From: an uncultured Bacteroidales bacterium
GTDB taxonomy: Bacteria; Bacteroidota; Bacteroidia; Bacteroidales; UBA932
Direction: 5' to 3'
NCBI GenBank assembly: GCA_900316675.1
Contig: ONDR01000003.1
Span: 1 to 64,000, forward strand
Length of the DNA: 64,000 bases
Part shown: one piece after another, positions 52,937 to 61,965 of the stretch
Position numbering within the stretch: the first letter of the stretch is position 1
Layout of the letters: each line of letters starts with the position of its first letter
The notes under the pieces: generated by a model
Told to the model about the DNA's origin: nothing
What the model saw: the letters and a program-made list of their open reading frames with translations, nothing else
Database searches by the model: none
Translations under genes and position numbers: made by a program

Positions 52937-55525
52937 ATGAAACTAAGACACCTATTCGTTTCTATCCTTGCAGCGGCAGGTCTTCTGATGACCTCTTGCC
53001 AGGAGAAAGAAAAAGACCTCGGCCTGCCCGAGATCAAGATTACACAGAACGAGTTGGCACTGGACCAGAACGTGAACAGCGTTAACCTTAATGTATATGC
53101 AACACGAAACTGGACAGTATCAACTGCCGCAGACTGGATTTCTGTTAACCCTTCAAAGGGCTCTGCTTACCAGGAGACGGCCGTTACCGTTACCGTTCTT
53201 GAAAATGCTGGATACAACCGTGTCGGAACTGTAAAGTTCGACATTGGTTATGATTCAAAAACTCTTACAATCAACCAGACCGGCGCTCAGGGCGAAAAGA
53301 GCGAAGGCTCCGGTACCGTGGACGATCCTTACACCGTAGCCGGCGTTCTGGCATTCATCCAGACCCTTGGTACCGAGACCAGCGAAAACGCTGTTTACAT
53401 CAAGGGTAAGATTGCTGCCATCACCCTGACCTACGAGGCCAGCGGCACTTATGGCAACGCCCGCTTTACCATGGTTGACGAGGGCAGCACAGAGGCCTTC
53501 ACCGCTTACAACGTCCTTTATCTTGGCAACAAGAAGTGGTCTGCAGGTCAGACCGATATCAAGGAGGGTGACGAGGTAATCGTTTGCAGCAAAGTATTCA
53601 ATTATGGCGGCAAGACCCCCGAGACCGCAAGTGGCGGCTACCTCTACTCTCTTAACGGAGAGACTGCTGGCGGCGGATCCGGTGACGAGGCCAAGGGTAC
53701 CGGTACTCTTGATGACCCGTACAACCCTGCAGGCGCTGCTGCAGCCGTAGCAAGTCTTACCTGGACCAGTACTACAGAGTATCAGACTACCGACGAGGTT
53801 TACGTAAAGGGCAAGATTTCCAAGATTGCAGACAAGGGCACCTATACCGATGGCGGTACTTATGGCAATGCAACCTTCTATATTACCGAGACCGGCGAAT
53901 CTACCGGAACGGAGTTCTACGTTTATCGCATCCTTTATCTGGGTAATAAGAAGTATGTGACCGGCCAGACCGATATCAAGGTGGGCGACGAGGTTATCAT
54001 CTACGGTAAACTTATGAACTATCGTGGAAATACCCCTGAAACCGCAAGCGGCTGCTATCTCTACTCACTTAACGGCGTTACCGAAAACACCGGTGGCGGC
54101 GGTGGCGGCGGCGACGACCAGGATGTTATTTTCTCCGAGGCCTTCGAGACCACCATGGGCAGCTGGACTATCGACGATAAGAACAAGCCCGCAGGCGTAG
54201 AGAATATCTGGACACTGGACACCAACTACAAGTGCATGAAGGCTACCGGTTATGTAAATAGTACCAACAATGCATCTGAAAGCTGGCTTGTATCTCCTGA
54301 GATTGACCTTACTACCCAGACAACCGCATTCCTTAGCTTCAGCCACGCAGGTAAATACTTTACCAGTGTAGATAAGGCCAAGGAAGAGACCACCCTTCGC
54401 ATCAGCGCCGATGGTGGCAATACCTGGGAGGCTGTTACTATTCCTACATACTACGCACTTGACTTCAAGTTCGTTTCTTCAGGCGAGATCAGCCTTGCAA
54501 GCTATATTGGCAAGAAGATCAAGCTTGCCTTCCGCTATGTAAGTACAGCCGAGAAGGCAGGTACCTGGGAGGTTAACAACGTTAAGGTTTACAAGACCTC
54601 TACCGGCGGTGGCCAGGGTGGCGGCGGTGGCGAAGGTAACAAGATTAAATTCAAGAAGGTTACCACCGTTACCAGCGGCAAGACTTACATTATTGTTGCT
54701 TCCGGCACCAAGATGGCAAAGCCCATTGCAAGTGACAAGACATATGGCTATCTTAACGTAGCTGATGTTACCGACAACAATGGCGTGATTGAACTTGATA
54801 ATACTGACAATACCTTTGTATTCACCAACAGCGATGACGGCTGGACCATTAAGCAGAAGGATGGCCGATTCCTTTATCAGTCAGGTACGTTCAATAGCTT
54901 CAATGTAAATGCTGCACCTACTGAGGGCCAGTATTGGACCGTTGAGGCTCAGGCTGCCGACGGTACTTTCAAGATTACCAACAAGTCCGTCAATAAGTAT
55001 ATCCAGTTTGATTCAGCGTACTCTTCATATGGCTCATACGATTCTGCCAAAGGTGCACTGCCTGCCCTCTATGAAATGGACGGTGAGGATGGCGGTTCTG
55101 GCGGTGGCCAAGGTGGCGGCGGTACAATCGAGGGTGGTTTCGAAATCGTCTTCTCTACCAAGGATGATGTTACTGTTCAGGGCGTAACTTTCTCATTTGG
55201 CAAGGGCTCTGGATCAACAGCACCAGCATGGAACACAAATTACAACGAACTCCGTTTGTATTTGGGTAATACAATATCCGTTGCTTCTGCAGAAAAGAAC
55301 ATCGAGGCAATTGATTTCTATTTCCACAAGCAAGGACAAAAGAATTGGCAGACAATCTCAATGACTTCTTCTGAAGGAACTTTTACCGACTGTGCAGAAT
55401 CTACCAGCAAGGAAGATGTTAAAGTTGCTAAATGGACAGGAGAATCAAAGAGCATAATTCTCACTTTAGGCAACGTTACCAGCGGTCAGCGTGTGCTGCA
55501 GAAAGTAGTAGTTAAGTTGAAGTAA
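52937..55525 (+). CDS. Large surface-type lipoprotein with BACON, two OB-fold and jelly-roll modules
   Basis: An 862-residue lipoprotein; lipobox MTSC with Cys21, followed by QEKEKD. Domains in order: BACON (about 30-115); two OB-fold-like repeats (about 120-245 and 255-385, each with VYVKGKI-type and NVLYLGNKKW/RILYLGNKKY segments); a glycine-rich linker; a jelly-roll adhesion-type domain (about 400-555; SESWLVSPEIDL); a second linker; a beta-trefoil-like module shared with the preceding protein (about 570-705; SFNVNAAPTEGQ, SYGSYDSAKGALPALYEM); and a C-terminal beta domain (about 730-862). It lies 12 bases after the previous gene. The binding role is inferred. Confidence 0.78.
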   Translation: MKLRHLFVSILAAAGLLMTSCQEKEKDLGLPEIKITQNELALDQNVNSVNLNVYATRNWTVSTAADWISVNPSKGSAYQETAVTVTVLENAGYNRVGTVKFDIGYDSKTLTINQTGAQGEKSEGSGTVDDPYTVAGVLAFIQTLGTETSENAVYIKGKIAAITLTYEASGTYGNARFTMVDEGSTEAFTAYNVLYLGNKKWSAGQTDIKEGDEVIVCSKVFNYGGKTPETASGGYLYSLNGETAGGGSGDEAKGTGTLDDPYNPAGAAAAVASLTWTSTTEYQTTDEVYVKGKISKIADKGTYTDGGTYGNATFYITETGESTGTEFYVYRILYLGNKKYVTGQTDIKVGDEVIIYGKLMNYRGNTPETASGCYLYSLNGVTENTGGGGGGGDDQDVIFSEAFETTMGSWTIDDKNKPAGVENIWTLDTNYKCMKATGYVNSTNNASESWLVSPEIDLTTQTTAFLSFSHAGKYFTSVDKAKEETTLRISADGGNTWEAVTIPTYYALDFKFVSSGEISLASYIGKKIKLAFRYVSTAEKAGTWEVNNVKVYKTSTGGGQGGGGGEGNKIKFKKVTTVTSGKTYIIVASGTKMAKPIASDKTYGYLNVADVTDNNGVIELDNTDNTFVFTNSDDGWTIKQKDGRFLYQSGTFNSFNVNAAPTEGQYWTVEAQAADGTFKITNKSVNKYIQFDSAYSSYGSYDSAKGALPALYEMDGEDGGSGGGQGGGGTIEGGFEIVFSTKDDVTVQGVTFSFGKGSGSTAPAWNTNYNELRLYLGNTISVASAEKNIEAIDFYFHKQGQKNWQTISMTSSEGTFTDCAESTSKEDVKVAKWTGESKSIILTLGNVTSGQRVLQKVVVKLK

Positions 55526-55549
55526 TTTCACCAATCAAAGGATTTGATT

Positions 55550-56806
55550 ATGTTCGCCAGAATACACAGCAAGATACTCGCCATGGTGCTTGTAGCAGCC
55601 ATGGCGGGACTGGCTGCGGGCTGCTCCGGCAGCAAGGAAGAAGGCGGCGGTGGCGGCTCCTCTGCGGACCTCCGTCTTAAGCTGCTGACCCTTCCTTTGC
55701 CGGTTGACTCATACATGCAGATACTTACCTACGACGCCGGAACAGACGCCAGCTGGACGCTGACATCGTCTGCGGACTGGCTGCTCTTCAGGAAGGTATC
55801 CGCATCGACCAGTGGCAGCGAAGATGTTTCAGGCCTCCAGACCATGTCCGGTACCGGCGGAGAAGCAGTTGCCGTAGTATCCCTTGCAAACCCGCAGGAA
55901 ACTGCGCGTACGGCAACCATCACCCTGAAGGCCGGCAAGAGCTCAAAGGTTCTTGAAGTAAGCCAGCAGGGCGTAGGCCAGGATACTCCTTCCGGTGGCT
56001 CTGTGCTGACCGCAGGCTGGTTGGAACTTCCGGAGACAAACGCCACGGACGGCCTTGATGCCTTTACAGTACGCTTCGACGACAAGTCCCGCAGCTACAC
56101 CTTCTACTGGGATTACAGCAACCTGATATCCCATTGGGTAGCCTATCCGCTCAACAACGCCATCATCGGTCAGAGCATAAGCAGAAGCAACGCCTGGTCA
56201 TATTGCCCCCTGCTGCCTGCAAACAAGCAGCAGAACGTATCCAAAGGATACCAGAGCGGCAACCACGGCTGGTATGCACGCGGCCATCAGATACCGTCGG
56301 CAGACAGAATGGGAACCTTCTCCCGCAATGCGCAAACCTTCTACGGAGTTAATATGACTCCGCAGAACAACGACTTCAACGGCGCCCTTTGGGCATCGCT
56401 GGAAGGCAAGGTTCGCGAATGGGCGCAGAAGACCTATACGGACACCCTGTATGTGGTTACCGGTTGCGTAGAGAAGAATGCCAAGTACTATGTGCTTGAC
56501 GCCAGCAACAAGAAGATAACCGTGCCTACGGCTTACTTCAAGGCTGTTTTGCTGCACGAAAAGAGCAGCTCTTCCCGCTTCTCTGACTACGGCGGCTATG
56601 CTGCAATCGCTTTCTTCTTCGACCACGAAGAATACAGTGCTGCCGGTAAGTACAATGCTAAGTACTCCCTTGACATGGCAATGTCTGTCAAGGCGCTGGA
56701 GCAGAAGCTTGGCTACAATCTCTTTGTCAACCTGGACAAGAAGGTTGGAGCAGACATGGCAAACAAGATCAAATCCCGCGAACCTGCATCATCGCAGGGC
56801 TGGTGA
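55550..56806 (+). CDS. DNA/RNA non-specific endonuclease lipoprotein
   Basis: A 418-residue lipoprotein (lipobox LAAGC, Cys25, then a glycine/serine-rich linker). A BACON-type domain (about 45-145) is followed by a NUC-family beta-beta-alpha-metal nuclease (about 165-400). The catalytic region reads YARGHQIPSADRMG, with Ala in place of the first Asp of DRGH but with the catalytic His kept; the metal-binding Asn is in GVNMTPQNNDFN. It would degrade single- and double-stranded DNA and RNA outside the cell. The ATG at 55550 is preferred to a TTG six bases upstream. Confidence 0.88.
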   Translation: MFARIHSKILAMVLVAAMAGLAAGCSGSKEEGGGGGSSADLRLKLLTLPLPVDSYMQILTYDAGTDASWTLTSSADWLLFRKVSASTSGSEDVSGLQTMSGTGGEAVAVVSLANPQETARTATITLKAGKSSKVLEVSQQGVGQDTPSGGSVLTAGWLELPETNATDGLDAFTVRFDDKSRSYTFYWDYSNLISHWVAYPLNNAIIGQSISRSNAWSYCPLLPANKQQNVSKGYQSGNHGWYARGHQIPSADRMGTFSRNAQTFYGVNMTPQNNDFNGALWASLEGKVREWAQKTYTDTLYVVTGCVEKNAKYYVLDASNKKITVPTAYFKAVLLHEKSSSSRFSDYGGYAAIAFFFDHEEYSAAGKYNAKYSLDMAMSVKALEQKLGYNLFVNLDKKVGADMANKIKSREPASSQGW

Positions 56807-56824
56807 CATTAAAATGATTGCTAT

Positions 56825-57901
56825 ATGAAAAGATTACTATACACCCTTGCAGTTGTTCTGATACTGTCCCCGTTTGCCTGCAAAGCAGACGGCAAGAAGA
56901 GCTACATCATTGGTTTCTACAACCTTGAGAACCTCTTTGATACGTATCACGACGACGGAAAGAACGACTATGAGTATCTTCCCGACGGCGCCAACCAGTG
57001 GACAGAGGCCAAGTACGAGAAAAAACTCAAGAACATGGCCCGTGCTATCCGTGCAATGAAGGACGAGAACAAGGTTTGGCATGCAATACTGGGCGTCAGC
57101 GAGATAGAGAACCGTCACGTTCTTGAAGACCTGATCGCAGAGCCGGCTATCGCCGATGCCAACTTCCAGATTGTTCACTACGACGGCCCCGACCGCCGTG
57201 GTGTGGACGTTGCCCTTCTGTACCGTCCGGAATGCTTCCAGGTGCTTGAGAGCAAGTCCATCCCCTTTGACTTCAACAGCGAAAAGATAGAATTCTCACT
57301 TACCAAAGAAGAGCAGGATTACTTCCGCACGCGTGATATCCTTATGGTACGCGGCCTTCTTGGCGGAGAAATGTTCGCCTTCTTCGTAGCCCACCTTCCT
57401 TCCAGAATCGGCGGAAAGGGCAATGACCTTCGCAGCCGCGGAGGCGAAATCATGTACGAAGAATCCATGCGTCTGCAGCAGGAGTTCCCCGGAATCAAGA
57501 TTGTAGCCATGGGCGATATGAACGACAACCCTACCGACGAAAGTATGGCTGTTTACATGCACGGCAAAGAGACGATGGACGAGGTTCAGGGACCCGATGA
57601 TTTCTTCTCTCCCTTCGTTTCCATGCTGAAGGCCGGTTACGGCTCGCTTGCATATCGCGGAGAATGGAATATCTACGATATCCTGGTTTGCAACTACAAT
57701 CTTGCAAAGGCCCCCGAAGGAGGCCTGAGGATCAAGCCTATCGTAAAGAAAAAGTACTATGGAAGAATCTTCAATCCTCCGTTCATGACCCAGCAGGATG
57801 GCCAATACAAGGGCCAGCCCTTCAGGACCTTCTCCGGAGGAGCGTTCATAGGTGGCTATTCAGACCACTTCCCCACGTACATTTTGGTTAGTAATAAATA
57901 G
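56825..57901 (+). CDS. Exported endonuclease/exonuclease/phosphatase-family protein
   Basis: A 358-residue protein with signal peptide and the EEP fold. Catalytic elements are visible: Asn in GFYNLENLFDT, Glu in GVSEIENRHV, His in FVAHLPSR, Asp/Asn in MGDMNDNP and the final Asp-His in GYSDHFP. The family includes DNase I-type nucleases and phosphatases. Placed after a non-specific nuclease, it could trim oligonucleotides or remove phosphate. It lies 18 bases after the nuclease gene and 11 bases before the next start. Confidence 0.9.
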   Translation: MKRLLYTLAVVLILSPFACKADGKKSYIIGFYNLENLFDTYHDDGKNDYEYLPDGANQWTEAKYEKKLKNMARAIRAMKDENKVWHAILGVSEIENRHVLEDLIAEPAIADANFQIVHYDGPDRRGVDVALLYRPECFQVLESKSIPFDFNSEKIEFSLTKEEQDYFRTRDILMVRGLLGGEMFAFFVAHLPSRIGGKGNDLRSRGGEIMYEESMRLQQEFPGIKIVAMGDMNDNPTDESMAVYMHGKETMDEVQGPDDFFSPFVSMLKAGYGSLAYRGEWNIYDILVCNYNLAKAPEGGLRIKPIVKKKYYGRIFNPPFMTQQDGQYKGQPFRTFSGGAFIGGYSDHFPTYILVSNK

Positions 57902-57912
57902 ATATGATCGAT

Positions 57913-60792
57913 ATGAAAAAACTGATTATTGCGCTTGCGTCCATCTTGTGCGGGGTTAGTCTTCTGGCCCAGACCGGTGGCGTCAAGGGTACAATCGTCA
58001 GCCGAACGGACAATGCAGGCATAGAGAACGCCGTCCTGACAGTATATCAGGGCGCCGTCCAGATTGCCACAACAGTTTCCGATGCGGAGGGTAACTTCTT
58101 GATCAGCGGTCTGGAAAACGGCCGTTATGACATGCTCATCGTCGCCCCCGACTACTTGGAAACCAGAGCATTCTTTGCCGTTGAGGCCGGCCTGGTTAAA
58201 AACATGTTCAAGCTTCGTCTTTCCAGAATCAAGGACGAGGCCACCGACGAGCTGTTCGAGGAATTTGACCTGGACGATTCCGGATATTCGGACAATCCTA
58301 CCATCCTCTTTGGCCAGAACGACGTATTCAACAACATCGCCGGATACAACTTCAGTTCCGTACGCTTCCGCGTAAGGGGTTATTCCTCTGAGAGCCAGGA
58401 CGTTTATCTGGCTGGCGTCAGAATGAACGACGCTATTACCGGATACTCTCCCTATTCACTGTGGAGCGGCCTTAACGAGGCTACCAGGACAAAGTCCACC
58501 GTCAACGGAGCAGAGATCGGCGAGTATGCCTTCGGTGGCTACAATGGTCTTACGAACATTCCTGCAAATGCTGCAAATGTCCGCAAGGGCTGGAGGGCAA
58601 GTGTTCTCACCAACAGCGCACTCTACCGTCTGCGCCTTATGATGACCTACGCTTCCGGTCCCCTGGACAACGGCTGGTCCTATGCATTCAACGTTTCTGC
58701 CCGTCTGGGTGGCAACGACTGGATCAAGGGTGTGTTCTACCGCTCGTTCGCATACTACCTGGGCGTAGAAAAGAAGTTTGACGATGCAAACAAGCTCAGC
58801 TTCGTATTCCTTGGAACCCCCGGATCCCGCGGAGCACAGAACGCCTCTACACAGGAAGTTTACGACCTGATGGGAGACAATATGTACAACTCTAACTGGG
58901 GCTACCAGAACGGAAAGATCCGTAACAGCCGCGTTCGTATAACCCACGAGCCCATCGCCTTCCTGCGTTACGAATTCACGCCTACACAGAACTTATCGCT
59001 TGGTGCAACGTTGCTTTACCGCTTTGGAAAGAACGGTTACACCGCTCTTGACTGGTATGACGCTGCAGATCCCCGTCCGGACTACTACCGCAACCTGCCC
59101 AGCTACTACTGGGACGACAACGAGGACCTGAACCGCCTGAACAAGTCAAAGTCAATGTGGGCTACTGATGCATGGCAGATGAATCTGGACAACATCGCCC
59201 ACATCAACTGGGATAGGTTCTACACCGTGAATGAGCTCAACGTAGTGGACGGTGAAAAGCGTTCCAAGTATGTGCTTGAAGAGCGCCGTACGGACCAGAG
59301 AGACCTTAACTTTGCCATCAGCGGCCGCTGGAGAGCAGCTAAGTGGCTCACCATCAATGGCGGTGCCGACCTTAAGGTCAACAGGACCGAGTATTACAAG
59401 ATCCTGAACGACCTGCTTGGTGGCGACTACTATCTGGATGTGGACAGCTTCGCAGAGCGTGACTTCTCTTCTTCGCCTACCATGACCCAGAACAACCTGG
59501 ATTACTTCCTTGCACATGGAACAGCACCCAAGGTTTACAAGGGTGACAAGTATGGCTATGACTACTACGCACAGATCCGCCAGTACAACGGCTGGCTGGC
59601 CACAAAGTTCACCATCGGAAACTTCCAGGCCAACATCGCCGGCCGCATTGGCTACAAAGCAATGTGGCGCGACGGTCTTATGCGCAAGGGTCTGTTCCCG
59701 GGCCTTGATGCAGTGGGTGGAGCAATGACTTACGACGGCAAGGTTATCACAACCTACGACAGCGACGGCATGCCCGTTACTTCTTACGGTAAGTCAAAGA
59801 TTGAGGACTTCGTTACCTATGCCGGCAAGGTTAACCTTGAATATGTAATCAAGGGTGGCCATCGCTTCTATGCAAATGCAGGCTACTTCAAGGATGCCCC
59901 CAACTTCAACCAGATCTTTGTATCTCCCAGAACAAGGAACACCATCGTTCCGGAAACTTCAAAGGTTAAGACCGTAACCGGAGACGTGAACTATCAGTTC
60001 TCAAATGCCGGCTACAACTTCCGCATTACCGGTTTCTATACAGAGATTTCTGACCAGACCAAGGTAATGAGTTTCTACGACGATGCCCAGAATACCTTCA
60101 CCAACTTTGCGATGAGTGGTATCAACCAGCGCCATATGGGCGTTGAGATGGGCTTCAAGGTTCCTACTCCCATAAGCAGCCTCTCACTGCAGGGCGTTTT
60201 CAGCTGGGGTGACTACATCTACACTTCCAATCCTAAGATGTACCAGACCTACGATAACGATGCTTCCATCGTTCCGGAGACCTGGGGCGTAACCATCCCT
60301 TACTGGAAGAGCCATCCTAACAAGAACGGTAAGACCATTAAGCACTATGTTGCCGGTACTCCCCAGATTGCCGCAAGCCTCGGTCTTAACTGGAACTACA
60401 ATTACTGGTTTGTTGATGCTGACGTTGACTTCTTTGACAAGGCATACCTTGACATGAACCCTCTGTACCGTACCGATATGGCTACGGCCGGCGGCGACAA
60501 GCAGGCTACCCTCGAGGAAGTTGACTACATGGCTTCACAGGAGAAGTTTGACAAGGTTTACCTGCTTAACGTTTCTGTAGGCAAGTCATGGTACATCAAG
60601 CGTAAATACCAGCTTGGCTTCTCTCTTAACGTCAAGAACCTCCTTAACAAGAAGGATGTGAAGACCGGCGGTTACGAGCAGACTCGTCTGGTTGACAATA
60701 CCGTCAACAAGGACAAGTATTACAGGTTCGATTCCAAGTACTTCTACATGAGCGGAATCAATTACATGTTGAACGTTTATTTCAGATTCTAG
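57913..60792 (+). CDS. TonB-dependent receptor with regulatory-like N-domain
   Basis: A 959-residue outer-membrane receptor; signal peptide (MKKLIIALASILCGVSLLAQ), carboxypeptidase-regulatory-like domain (about 22-105), plug (about 115-235; NFSSVRFRVRGYSSESQDVYL) and barrel ending in Phe (MLNVYFRF). It differs from the two Oar-like receptors. In other Bacteroidales a similar receptor stands next to EEP and DUF5689 genes. An upstream in-frame ATG at 57904 exists, but the second Met opens the signal peptide. Confidence 0.88.
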   Translation: MKKLIIALASILCGVSLLAQTGGVKGTIVSRTDNAGIENAVLTVYQGAVQIATTVSDAEGNFLISGLENGRYDMLIVAPDYLETRAFFAVEAGLVKNMFKLRLSRIKDEATDELFEEFDLDDSGYSDNPTILFGQNDVFNNIAGYNFSSVRFRVRGYSSESQDVYLAGVRMNDAITGYSPYSLWSGLNEATRTKSTVNGAEIGEYAFGGYNGLTNIPANAANVRKGWRASVLTNSALYRLRLMMTYASGPLDNGWSYAFNVSARLGGNDWIKGVFYRSFAYYLGVEKKFDDANKLSFVFLGTPGSRGAQNASTQEVYDLMGDNMYNSNWGYQNGKIRNSRVRITHEPIAFLRYEFTPTQNLSLGATLLYRFGKNGYTALDWYDAADPRPDYYRNLPSYYWDDNEDLNRLNKSKSMWATDAWQMNLDNIAHINWDRFYTVNELNVVDGEKRSKYVLEERRTDQRDLNFAISGRWRAAKWLTINGGADLKVNRTEYYKILNDLLGGDYYLDVDSFAERDFSSSPTMTQNNLDYFLAHGTAPKVYKGDKYGYDYYAQIRQYNGWLATKFTIGNFQANIAGRIGYKAMWRDGLMRKGLFPGLDAVGGAMTYDGKVITTYDSDGMPVTSYGKSKIEDFVTYAGKVNLEYVIKGGHRFYANAGYFKDAPNFNQIFVSPRTRNTIVPETSKVKTVTGDVNYQFSNAGYNFRITGFYTEISDQTKVMSFYDDAQNTFTNFAMSGINQRHMGVEMGFKVPTPISSLSLQGVFSWGDYIYTSNPKMYQTYDNDASIVPETWGVTIPYWKSHPNKNGKTIKHYVAGTPQIAASLGLNWNYNYWFVDADVDFFDKAYLDMNPLYRTDMATAGGDKQATLEEVDYMASQEKFDKVYLLNVSVGKSWYIKRKYQLGFSLNVKNLLNKKDVKTGGYEQTRLVDNTVNKDKYYRFDSKYFYMSGINYMLNVYFRF

Positions 60793-60796
60793 GGCT

Positions 60797-61921
60797 ATGA
60801 GAAAGATATTTATTGCAATCAGCATCGCGGCTCTTGCCGCCCTGGCATCCTGCAGCGAATGGGAGCCCGTCGTTACAATCAATTACGATGATCCCGGCGT
60901 TGCCGAGCCCGTTAACATGACGGCCAACTGCACCATAGCAGAACTGAAAGCCAAGTACAAGACAATAGGCGAGCCCGTCAAGATTGACGATGACCTTATC
61001 ATTTGCGGTCAGGTTGCGTCAGAAGACCGTTCAGGAAACATCTACAAGAGCCTTTACCTTCAGGATGCTACCGGCGGTATTGAGCTCAAGATTGGAAAGT
61101 CGGCTCTTTACAACGACTACAAACCCGGCCAGTGGGTATATGTAAAGTGCGAGGGCCTTACCCTTGGTAACTACAGCGGTATGCTGCAGATCGGCTACGG
61201 CCGTAACAAGAAGGCCAGCGGCGAAGAGTCAGGTACCAACGACGACGGAGAGAACTCCGACGACTATGAGACCACCTACATCGATGTACAGTACATCATT
61301 GACACCCATATCTTCAAGGGTAAGGTTGACAGCCCCGTTACCCCCAAGGTGCTTACAGAGGAAGACCTTATAGCAAACCTGAAGGCCCGTCATCCCAGCG
61401 GAGCAGTAATGCCCCAGCAGGGTAAGGACTTCGGGACGCTTGTAACTCTCAAGGGTTTGAAGTATGGCAACGAGGTATTCGCCCTTCTGTATCCGGATCC
61501 TGACCAGGCACACGACAAGGATCATCCCGGAAACCGCGTCTTCCTGTCTGACAAGACCTGGAACATTACTTCCTGGGCTCTTACCAAGCAGGGCTTCATC
61601 AATCACCTTAATGCAGGTGACTGGGACGAGGCTGCTACCGGTGACGATGCTCACAAGGTAAAGGAGGCAGACCTGAAGGCTCTTATGATCAGGAAGGCCA
61701 ACGCTTATTCTGTAAGCCAGTACTTCAAGTTGGGCTCTACCAACGTTCAGGTTCGTACCAGCGGCTTCTCCCGTTTTGCGGATTCAGAGATAGACCCTGA
61801 CGTACTTGCAGGTAACGCTACAATTGATGTAACCGGTATCCTGTGCTGCTACCTAAGCAGCGGCACGTACGTAATTCAGTTTACACTGATTGACGAGGAC
61901 AGCGTTGTAATTAACAAGTAA
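60797..61921 (+). CDS. DUF5689 OB-fold lipoprotein
   Basis: A 374-residue lipoprotein (lipobox LASC, Cys19, then SEWEP). Residues about 40-130 match the DUF5689 domain, an OB-like beta-barrel (IICGQVASEDRSGNIYKSLYLQD, GGIELKIGKS). The rest is specific to the family. DUF5689 proteins usually accompany a TonB-dependent receptor and may act as its surface partner. It is the last gene of the operon and starts 4 bases after the receptor gene. Confidence 0.85.
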   Translation: MRKIFIAISIAALAALASCSEWEPVVTINYDDPGVAEPVNMTANCTIAELKAKYKTIGEPVKIDDDLIICGQVASEDRSGNIYKSLYLQDATGGIELKIGKSALYNDYKPGQWVYVKCEGLTLGNYSGMLQIGYGRNKKASGEESGTNDDGENSDDYETTYIDVQYIIDTHIFKGKVDSPVTPKVLTEEDLIANLKARHPSGAVMPQQGKDFGTLVTLKGLKYGNEVFALLYPDPDQAHDKDHPGNRVFLSDKTWNITSWALTKQGFINHLNAGDWDEAATGDDAHKVKEADLKALMIRKANAYSVSQYFKLGSTNVQVRTSGFSRFADSEIDPDVLAGNATIDVTGILCCYLSSGTYVIQFTLIDEDSVVINK

Positions 61922-61928
61922 TCAATAA

Positions 61929-61954
61929 AAGGCCGGCTCAATGAAGCCGGCCTT
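61929..61954 (+). terminator. Terminator of the nuclease/receptor operon
   Basis: AAGGCCGGCT (61929-61938) and AGCCGGCCTT (61945-61954) form a perfect 10-bp hairpin, but only TT and an AT-rich stretch follow. Some read-through into the M3 peptidase gene, 12 bases downstream, is possible. Confidence 0.75.
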
Positions 61955-61965
61955 AATATGGTATC

